A stretch of DNA of 64,000 nt, taken from assembly GCF_000172155.1 (NCBI RefSeq), contig NZ_ABIZ01000001.1, positions 1,674,001 to 1,738,000 on the forward strand, in the 5' to 3' direction. The notes below the pieces were generated by a model, which saw only the letters and a list, made by a program, of their open reading frames with translations, did not search any database and was not told the DNA's origin. This document shows positions 56,726 through 64,000 of the stretch, piece by piece. This DNA is from Verrucomicrobium spinosum DSM 4136 = JCM 18804. Lineage in GTDB: Bacteria > Verrucomicrobiota > Verrucomicrobiia > Verrucomicrobiales > Verrucomicrobiaceae. The translations under genes and the position numbers were made by a program. How positions within the stretch are numbered: position 1 is the first letter of the stretch; every line of letters begins with the position of its first letter.

Positions 56726-59700
56726 ATGAGTCCCCGTCGTTTTTCCCGATTGATGATCTTGGCCGCCGTCCACGCATTGCTGCCATGGTCGCCATTCGCA
56801 CATGCACAGTTCTTTGACGCGTCTAGTGATTCCGGACTCAATCCCAATCCCGGGGCGGCTCCGATGTTGTGGAACAGCAATGTCTGGCAGATCAGTGGCA
56901 CGCCGGGTTCAACCGCGCCATCAGCTTGGGTGAACGGGAATTCCGCGATGTTCCAGACTGTGGGCATCAACCGGTTGGATGTTGCCGGTCCCGTTTCCGT
57001 CAATGAACTGCATCAATACGGCTCCAGTGAAACCTACATCGGGGGATCGGGAACTCTGGAAATCTCCGGTGGTTTTGTGGTCAACTATTCGACGGAGGAT
57101 CTTCATTTCTCCAGAGGGTTGAGGTTGAACCTCAATCCCGCCTTGCTGGGCTCATCGAACCAGACTTGGGATGCCTCGGGTGCGGACATCGTCGTTGATG
57201 CAGTCATTTCGGGAGAGCTTCCGGGAGATCCATTGATGGGAGGGGGAATGGTGAAGCAGGGGAGCAACACGCTATTCCTCAACAATGCCAACACTTACTC
57301 CGGAATGACCACCGTGAACGCGGGTTGGATTCACCTCGGCAACACTCGGGCGTTGGGGGCGAGTACCGTCACTCTGGCAGGGGGAGGACTGCGGTATGGC
57401 GCGGGGATCACGGTGGACATCTCCTCGAAAATCGCTGAAATCACTGGCGCTGGAGGTTTGATCGATACAAACGGAAACGACATCACCTTCAAAAAGAGCC
57501 TGGTGGGTGCCGGCACACTTTCGAAGACGGGTGACGGGAGGTTGACGCTCAAAGCCACGGCCGGAGATGTTTCGTTTGCCGGGTCCGTCATTGTGGAGCA
57601 GGGTATCCTAGCCCTGTCGGCGGGGACGGGTTTTACCAACAACTTTATCCCCACTGGCGGCATTGTCGTAAAGGACGGGGCCACCTTGGACATTTCCGGT
57701 CTGGCGGACACGGTTGCCACCGTGACGGCTCCAATTTCGCTTGCAGGACGTGGAGTGGACAATCTGGGTGCGTTGGTAAAGAACTCATCTGCGGATTGGG
57801 ATCCTGGGTTTTCGGGACTGAGCCTCACCGGGCACACCACTGTCGGAGTGCACGGAAGCCGTGTCGATATTGAAGGCCCATCGAACGCCAATGGGTACAG
57901 TCTCACCAAGATTGGAGCGGGCTCGTTTCAGATGGACAGTTCGTTGGAGAATCTGGGCAATGTGTATGTGAAGCAGGCCGAAGTGGGCTTTCATGGCAGC
58001 TCGACCCTGGGAGTCAATACGCATTCTATTGTGATCAATTCCGGGGCCGGCATCTCCTCCTGGGAACGCGGAGTAAGCTCGGAAAAGGGCATCATTCTAA
58101 ACGGCGGATACATTTCGCGGACGGGGCGCAACACTGCCGTGACGTCCAACGGCATGCTGATCCAGGTTCGAGGAGGATTGAGTGTGGCATCCGGCCATTC
58201 GGAATTCCGCAACAACTTCGGTGGCTATAACTATGTGGTTTACCAGTTGAACACGATCAGCCGCCAGATCGGTGCCGCGTTGAATGTGCAGGACACTTCA
58301 GCATTGTCCACGACAGGTACGATTGGTGGGACCCCACAGTTGGGCAACCCAACCCTTGTTACCACCAGCACAGGCAACACCAATGGCATCATTGGGGGTT
58401 ACTTCACCTACGGCAACAACACCTGGGCGGTCAACGCCACGAATGGAACCAATGGCTCCGTGACTGGCCTCACTGCCTTTGAAATGAGCCTGGACCCTGC
58501 GGCTTGGGCAGATGCCACACCCAAGAACATCAGCTTGAATGGCAATGCCTCGGGTTCGATTGCGAGTGATTTGACCATCAACTCCTTGCGGCTCACCGCT
58601 GCATCGGTCGTCAACATTGATGCCACCCGGACCCTGACGCTCCAGAGTGGCGGACTTCTTGTGACAGGCAGCGGTGCCACCTCCATCGCAGGTGCTGGAA
58701 CCTTGCGTGGTGCGGCAGGTCAGGATCTTGTCATTCACCAGAACGGTTCCCAGACTCTCACCATTGCTGCCACCATTGCCGACAATGGGGGGGCAACAGC
58801 GCTGACCAAAACGGGAGACGGCATGCTGGTGCTTTCCGGCACCAACACTTATACGGGGCACACCTACATCAATGGGCGGGCAGGCGGTGGCAGCAGCACC
58901 GGTCAGGCGATCCTCTCGGTCACCAGCCTGGTATCATCAGGCTCCGACAATTTGGGCAGTTCCACCAATCAGATCTACTTCAACAATGGAGTGTTGCGCT
59001 ATGCCAACACCACCACGGATGCGACCACGGTCCGCACAGTGAATCTTCTCTCCGGCGGCGGCACTTTTGATGTTCAGACTTCAGGACGCGTCTTGACGCT
59101 CTCTGGCAAGATCACTGGCGAGGGACTTGCCGCTGATGAGGGCTATTTCTTCGGTCAGGGTAATCTTAACAAGGTGGGCGCGGGCACGCTAATCCTCACC
59201 AGTGGGGACAATGATTATACCGGATCCACCATCATTAGTGCGGGAACGCTCCGACTGGCAGGTGCAGGCAAGTTGGGTGGCAAGGACACTTACTATTCCC
59301 AGGTGGTGATGAGCGCGGGTGCCACGCTGGAATTAAATGGCACAAATCAGACGGTGGGTTTGCTGTCAGGTGCTGGCGGTTCCATCCGGAACAGCGGGTC
59401 TGGCACTTCCGTGTTCACCATCGGTGCGGACAATGTCAGCAGCAATACTCCGTTGTGGGGAGTGGGTGCGGGCTATGGCGGGGTGATTGAGGACGGCACG
59501 ACCGGCAAGGTTTCCCTCGTGAAGACTGGCACGGGCCTGCAGATCCTTTCGGGAAACAACACCTACACTGGGGCTACGGATGTGACCCGGGGCAACCTTC
59601 AAGTGGGAAGTGGCACTGGTGCCACCAGTGGCGCGGTGGCTGGAGCTGGCGGAACCACGGTGAGGACCGGTGCAACCCTATCTGGCAACGGTACAGTGGG

Positions 59701-62700
59701 GGCCGCAACAGCGCTTACGCGGGTGCAGAGTGGGGGTATGTTGTCAGTAGGGACTTTTGAGCAGACTGTTGCTCAAACACTGGCCATCAACGGTGCCTTC
59801 CTCAACGATGGCGTCATCAGTCTGGATGTCTGGGGGAAAGGGCTTTCCGACCGGCTGAAATTCAACACGGATTCTTCCATCGATCTGAACGGCAGTCTTA
59901 TCCTCAATAATCAGTCAACCTTCACCGCGTGGGAACTTGGTGACAGCCTGCAGTTGATTGACTGGGGTGCCGTCTCTCTGGCTAATCGCAACATCAACTT
60001 CGCCACGGTAGATCTGGGTTCTCTCGGCATCCTTACCGAAGGGCTGCTTTGGGACTTCGGTCGTTTTCAGAGCACAGGCGTAATCCGGGTGATGGAAGAT
60101 GTGTTGTATGGGGCCCTGGTCTGGGACGCAAACACCAGCACCTCTGGTGCCCAGGACAACAACGGCATCTGGACCACTGACAATCACTGGTGGGACAGCA
60201 ACACGGCAACGAACACCGCATTTGTAAATGGCGGCAGCGTGATTTTCGGCGCAGGGAATGGTGCCCCTGGCACCGTATCCGTATCCGTGGCAGCGGCCGG
60301 GGTGACGGTGAAACACATCACCTTCCAGAATCCCGGAAGCGGCACATATGATATTCAGGGACCGGGAGCCATCACCCTTGGAACCAACAGCTGGATCACC
60401 ACCAATGTGGACGCCACCATCCGCGCCACTCTGGCAGGTGCTGGAGGTTTTACCAAGGCAGGCGCCGGAACGTTGACTCTGCTCGGAAATAACACCTTCA
60501 CGGGCATCTCCACCCTGTTTAGCGGCGTGCTGGAAGTGGGATCCACCCGTGGGCTCGGCCTGGGCGGGGCAGGAACCATCGTTTTTGATGGGGGTACCTT
60601 GCGGCATGGCATGGGTATCATCAACGATTTCTCCACGCGATTCGGAGCGATTGGCGGTGGCGGTGCAGTGGTGAACACCAATGGCCAGCATATCACCTAT
60701 GCTACCGGCTTCACGGGCAACGGCACCTTCACGAAAACGGGTGACGGGCGGCTGTTGCTCAGTGCGACGACCAACACCTACGGAGGGCAGATTGTCGTGG
60801 ATCGCGGCATCCTCGCCATTGGTTCGCGCAACGTGTTTGGCACAAGCTCGAATTTCACCAACGGCATCGTGGTGCGTAGCGGCGCGACGCTTGACCTGTC
60901 TCCCGTGCCGGATGCGGAACTTACAAGCAACACGCAGGAGCGCATTGAGCTCTACGGACGGGGGGTGGACGGGCTGGGTTCCCTGATTGTGAACTCCAAC
61001 ACGAACTGGTTCACGGGCAATCTCCAGCAGTTCTATCTACGTGACAACGTCACCATCGGGAAATCCAACGGCAACCGCCTCAACGTCAATGGTGACGCAG
61101 GTGGTTTTGCCATGACTTTGGTGGGCAATGGCCACTTCACGACGGACGGCTTCAACAACATGGGAAACGTCTATGTGAAGGGGGGGCAGTTCATGATGCA
61201 ATCTGGCACCTTTGGCTCCTCCAGCACTTCTGTGGTCATCAACACGGGGACTTACATGAGTTTCTGGGAGCGCAACAACACGCTCAACAAGCGGATCGTA
61301 CTCAACGGTGGTGCGATGTTTCGCACCGGCGGGTCCACTGCGGCTGTGGGCACCGCCGGCGTGCTGGATATGACGGGTGGGTTGGTTCTGGCAGCGGGGC
61401 ACTCTGAGATCCGTCACGGGTCTTCACAGATGATCTTCAAGCTGAATGGCATCAATCGCGAAACTGGTGGCACACTGAACATTCAGGATACGGCAGCGCT
61501 GACGGGATTCCAGAATCCGGCAATGGTGACTACCACCACAAGCAACACCAACGGCATCATTGGCGGGTATCTGACCTACGGCAAAAACACTTGGGCAGTG
61601 AATTCTGGCGCAACGGCCGTGGGCGGCAAGACCGACGTGATCGTGGGGCTGGCTACGGCTGACTACGCCAGCGACTTCCTGGCGACTGGGAACAACGTGG
61701 ACGTCACTTCCGCCAACCAAACGCCGGGCGCGGGTTTTACCGTGAACTCTCTCCGCTTCAATCAAGCGGCGGCAGTGACTCTCACGCTTGGCGGCACCAA
61801 TACGCTAAGCAGTGGCGGTATTCTCGTGACGTCAACCGTGGGGAACAATGCAGTGAACATCAACGGCGGTACGCTGGTGGGTTCGGCTGGTACGGGAGGG
61901 GATTTGATCATTCACCAAAACAACACCAGCAACGTCCTCACGATCAATTCCATCATCGCCAACAACGGAGGCAGCGCCACTGGCCTGACCAAGTCAGGTG
62001 CAGGAGCTTTGGTTCTCGGAAACACGAATACCTACACCGGCCACACGTACATCAATGGTGATGCGGGTGGCGGTGGCGTCGGGGAAATTCGCGTGTCCAC
62101 ACTCTCCACTTCCGGCAATGACAACCTGGGGGCCTCGTCCAATGGCTTGTACCTGAATAACGGGCGTCTGCGCTACACCAACAGCGGCACCAATGCGGAG
62201 ACAAGCCGGGAAATTCACCTGCTCTCGGGCGGCGGACGGTTTCAGGTGGATACTGCTGGTGTCACCCTGACGCTCAGCGGCAAGATCACAGGCGAGGCGC
62301 TTGCTGCGGATGAAGGATGGTATTGGGGGCAGGGCACCTTGTTTAAAGACGGAGCAGGCACACTGGTCATCACCAATGGCACCAATGACTACACCGGTGG
62401 CACTACGATTACGGCGGGAACGTTGCGCTTGAGCGGGGCTGGCAAGTTGGGGGCTGCCCATGGCTATCTCAGCGTGAGCAACGGCATCCTCGATCTGGGG
62501 GACACCAGCCAGGCGGTGGGTTTGCTTTTGAGCACTTCCACGGGCGGCATCATCCAGAACAGTGGTAACGGTGTTTCAGTGCTCACCGTGGGAACTGGCA
62601 ATGCGAGCAGCGGCGTGAACGGTTCGACGTATGGATCGGGCAGCGGCTATCAAGGTGTCATCCGGGACAATGCAGGCACGGGTACAGGAAGCGTGGCCCT

Positions 62701-64000
62701 GGTCAAGACGGGCACGGGCCTTCAGATTCTGACGGGCACGAGTACTTACACCGGCACCACTCTGATTCAGCAGGGCATCCTTCAGATTGGTGCAGGTACA
62801 GGCACTACCTCAACTGCCCGCACGGGAAGCGGCCTCCATACGGTCCTCACCGGAGCGACTCTGTCGGGAAATGGGATCATTGGTGGAAACACGGTGGTAA
62901 ACAGCGGGGGGCTTATCAGTGTGGGCAACTTTGGCCAATCAGCCGCGCAGACGCTCTCATTTGCCGGTGGTCTAACCAATTCCGGGGTCCTTGCCCTGGA
63001 TGTATGGGGCGCGACCTCGGTGGATCAGATCAAATTCCTGGGCAATGCCACTGTGAATCTCGGTGGGAACCTGGTGCTCAACAATCAGGGTGCCGTGGCT
63101 GCCTACGGATGGCAGGTCGGTGAGGCTCTCTCGCTCATCGACTGGGGCGGCACCTGGCTGGACAACCGCAACCTGCAGAACCTGTCTCTCGACATGTCTC
63201 TGCTGGGGCTGGCCGACGGCGTGAACACCTACTGGGACGTCAGCCGTCTGGGTGTGGACGGTACCATTGTGGTGCGTTCCAATGACCTGGTCTGGGATGC
63301 TGACACCGGCACGACGGCAGCGCAGGATGGTGCCGGAACCTGGACGACGGACAATCGTTGGTGGAATGGCTCCTCCAACGTGAACTTTGTCTCCAATGGC
63401 ACCTCCAACGTGATCTTCGGGACGGGGTCCGGCAACGGGGCGGTGGTTCAGGTGAATAACACGGGCGGCATTTCTGTCCGCGACATCACCTTCAAATCAG
63501 GCACCGGCACCGGTGCGGCCAAGTACTACTCCATCTCCGGCGCTGCCGGTGCCAATGGTGTGCTGACACTGGCTGCGGGCAGTTGGGTGAAGGCTGATCA
63601 CGACTACGAGGTGGATTACGGCTCCACCATCAGCGCCGTGATTGCCGGGACCAACTGGTCCAAGGCAGGCCTTGGGCGCCTGATCCTGTCCGCCGACAAC
63701 ACCTTCACAGGAAACCTTTCCGTGCTGCAGGGCGTGTTGGATGTCCGCAGTGCTTTGGCGCTCGGCACCACCGCGGGAAATACCCAGGTGACGGGTGGCG
63801 CGACTCTGGAGGTGCGCGGCGGCATCACCGTGGCGGAGAACCTGGTGCTCAATGGCAGCGGCTACAACAACGGTGGTGCTTCCCTCGGTGCACTGCGCAA
63901 CCAATTAGGAAACAACACCTTCTCCGGCACCATCAGCCTGAACTCCGCCACCCAGGTGACCTCAGATGACGGGACGCTGTCTCTCTCTGGCGTGATCAGC
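56726..64000 (+). CDS. Autotransporter-associated beta-strand-repeat protein (3' end outside window)
   Basis: An open frame of 2,425 codons runs from ATG 56726 to the last base of the window without a stop. Residues 1-27 (MSPRRFSRLMILAAVHAL to FAHAQ) form a clear Sec signal peptide. The rest consists of autotransporter-associated beta-strand repeats: many copies of the pattern LTKTGDGMLVLSGTNTYTG or LVKTGTGLQILSG, each followed by a GTL or GVL turn. Larger modules begin with a Trp-rich LVWDA or MLWN segment (Trp codons at 56870, 60122 and 63293), giving modules of 1,084 and 1,057 residues that share long similar stretches such as GIIGGYFTYGNNTWAVN. A beta-solenoid passenger domain is expected; anchoring (autotransporter barrel or sorting signal) cannot be judged because the C-terminus is missing. 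Confidence 0.88.
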   Translation, partial: MSPRRFSRLMILAAVHALLPWSPFAHAQFFDASSDSGLNPNPGAAPMLWNSNVWQISGTPGSTAPSAWVNGNSAMFQTVGINRLDVAGPVSVNELHQYGSSETYIGGSGTLEISGGFVVNYSTEDLHFSRGLRLNLNPALLGSSNQTWDASGADIVVDAVISGELPGDPLMGGGMVKQGSNTLFLNNANTYSGMTTVNAGWIHLGNTRALGASTVTLAGGGLRYGAGITVDISSKIAEITGAGGLIDTNGNDITFKKSLVGAGTLSKTGDGRLTLKATAGDVSFAGSVIVEQGILALSAGTGFTNNFIPTGGIVVKDGATLDISGLADTVATVTAPISLAGRGVDNLGALVKNSSADWDPGFSGLSLTGHTTVGVHGSRVDIEGPSNANGYSLTKIGAGSFQMDSSLENLGNVYVKQAEVGFHGSSTLGVNTHSIVINSGAGISSWERGVSSEKGIILNGGYISRTGRNTAVTSNGMLIQVRGGLSVASGHSEFRNNFGGYNYVVYQLNTISRQIGAALNVQDTSALSTTGTIGGTPQLGNPTLVTTSTGNTNGIIGGYFTYGNNTWAVNATNGTNGSVTGLTAFEMSLDPAAWADATPKNISLNGNASGSIASDLTINSLRLTAASVVNIDATRTLTLQSGGLLVTGSGATSIAGAGTLRGAAGQDLVIHQNGSQTLTIAATIADNGGATALTKTGDGMLVLSGTNTYTGHTYINGRAGGGSSTGQAILSVTSLVSSGSDNLGSSTNQIYFNNGVLRYANTTTDATTVRTVNLLSGGGTFDVQTSGRVLTLSGKITGEGLAADEGYFFGQGNLNKVGAGTLILTSGDNDYTGSTIISAGTLRLAGAGKLGGKDTYYSQVVMSAGATLELNGTNQTVGLLSGAGGSIRNSGSGTSVFTIGADNVSSNTPLWGVGAGYGGVIEDGTTGKVSLVKTGTGLQILSGNNTYTGATDVTRGNLQVGSGTGATSGAVAGAGGTTVRTGATLSGNGTVGAATALTRVQSGGMLSVGTFEQTVAQTLAINGAFLNDGVISLDVWGKGLSDRLKFNTDSSIDLNGSLILNNQSTFTAWELGDSLQLIDWGAVSLANRNINFATVDLGSLGILTEGLLWDFGRFQSTGVIRVMEDVLYGALVWDANTSTSGAQDNNGIWTTDNHWWDSNTATNTAFVNGGSVIFGAGNGAPGTVSVSVAAAGVTVKHITFQNPGSGTYDIQGPGAITLGTNSWITTNVDATIRATLAGAGGFTKAGAGTLTLLGNNTFTGISTLFSGVLEVGSTRGLGLGGAGTIVFDGGTLRHGMGIINDFSTRFGAIGGGGAVVNTNGQHITYATGFTGNGTFTKTGDGRLLLSATTNTYGGQIVVDRGILAIGSRNVFGTSSNFTNGIVVRSGATLDLSPVPDAELTSNTQERIELYGRGVDGLGSLIVNSNTNWFTGNLQQFYLRDNVTIGKSNGNRLNVNGDAGGFAMTLVGNGHFTTDGFNNMGNVYVKGGQFMMQSGTFGSSSTSVVINTGTYMSFWERNNTLNKRIVLNGGAMFRTGGSTAAVGTAGVLDMTGGLVLAAGHSEIRHGSSQMIFKLNGINRETGGTLNIQDTAALTGFQNPAMVTTTTSNTNGIIGGYLTYGKNTWAVNSGATAVGGKTDVIVGLATADYASDFLATGNNVDVTSANQTPGAGFTVNSLRFNQAAAVTLTLGGTNTLSSGGILVTSTVGNNAVNINGGTLVGSAGTGGDLIIHQNNTSNVLTINSIIANNGGSATGLTKSGAGALVLGNTNTYTGHTYINGDAGGGGVGEIRVSTLSTSGNDNLGASSNGLYLNNGRLRYTNSGTNAETSREIHLLSGGGRFQVDTAGVTLTLSGKITGEALAADEGWYWGQGTLFKDGAGTLVITNGTNDYTGGTTITAGTLRLSGAGKLGAAHGYLSVSNGILDLGDTSQAVGLLLSTSTGGIIQNSGNGVSVLTVGTGNASSGVNGSTYGSGSGYQGVIRDNAGTGTGSVALVKTGTGLQILTGTSTYTGTTLIQQGILQIGAGTGTTSTARTGSGLHTVLTGATLSGNGIIGGNTVVNSGGLISVGNFGQSAAQTLSFAGGLTNSGVLALDVWGATSVDQIKFLGNATVNLGGNLVLNNQGAVAAYGWQVGEALSLIDWGGTWLDNRNLQNLSLDMSLLGLADGVNTYWDVSRLGVDGTIVVRSNDLVWDADTGTTAAQDGAGTWTTDNRWWNGSSNVNFVSNGTSNVIFGTGSGNGAVVQVNNTGGISVRDITFKSGTGTGAAKYYSISGAAGANGVLTLAAGSWVKADHDYEVDYGSTISAVIAGTNWSKAGLGRLILSADNTFTGNLSVLQGVLDVRSALALGTTAGNTQVTGGATLEVRGGITVAENLVLNGSGYNNGGASLGALRNQLGNNTFSGTISLNSATQVTSDDGTLSLSGVIS

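Overview
The window looks like chromosomal DNA from a GC-rich bacterium of the Verrucomicrobiota (a Verrucomicrobiaceae-like member of the PVC group). Pointers are an 11,334-residue protein with an N-terminal LEPR motif, a DUF1080 protein, an autotransporter-associated beta-strand-repeat protein, a DUF3467 protein, and mosaics of short palindromic repeats between genes. This assignment is inferred from family knowledge; no rRNA is present to confirm it.

Layout. 1-4150 is housekeeping: the end of a conserved hypothetical gene, ndk, a double TM2-domain protein, infC (apparently starting at an ATC codon) followed by a HAD phosphatase, and a DUF1080 protein. 4294-5197 holds an initiator tRNA-Met followed by two complete and one truncated 356-bp tandem units, each carrying the 3' end of the tRNA, a terminator and a small GIY-YIG nuclease gene. 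5198-6225 is non-coding and contains dispersed palindromic repeats. 6226-8598 is a three-PAS hybrid histidine kinase with a LOV-like but cysteine-less first PAS. 8894-10180 is a solitary GspE/PilB-like ATPase. 10181-11317 is a repeat mosaic with microsatellites.

11318-55164 is the core of interest. A periplasmic adaptor (HlyD-like) and a truncated SecA-like ATPase overlap by 4 bp and are transcribed leftward. Divergent from them is a 34-kb gene for a protein of roughly 1.1 MDa, then a TolC-like outer-membrane protein. Convergent with TolC, and only 3 bp from it, is a leftward set: DUF3467 protein, GAF-like/TM/HlyD fusion, and PqqD-like/M50-metalloprotease/HlyD fusion. No ABC-transporter ATPase is present. 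I infer a dedicated export or surface-assembly system for the giant protein: SecA-like energiser, inner-membrane M50/HlyD and GAF/HlyD subunits, adaptor, and TolC-like exit duct.

The giant gene has at least 13 copies of a 266-268-residue repeat. The central copies alternate between two types, giving a 1,596-bp higher-order repeat with stretches of exact identity over more than 350 bp. Further on it has shorter repeats, lactonase-like beta-propeller segments, cadherin-like domains, PKD-like domains and a distinct C-terminal region with no recognisable beta-barrel.

55165-56725 shows no gene I can support. From 56726 to the window end is one open frame for a second large surface protein. It has a normal Sec signal peptide and modules of about 1,060-1,080 residues of autotransporter-associated beta-strand repeats, and it is cut by the window edge.
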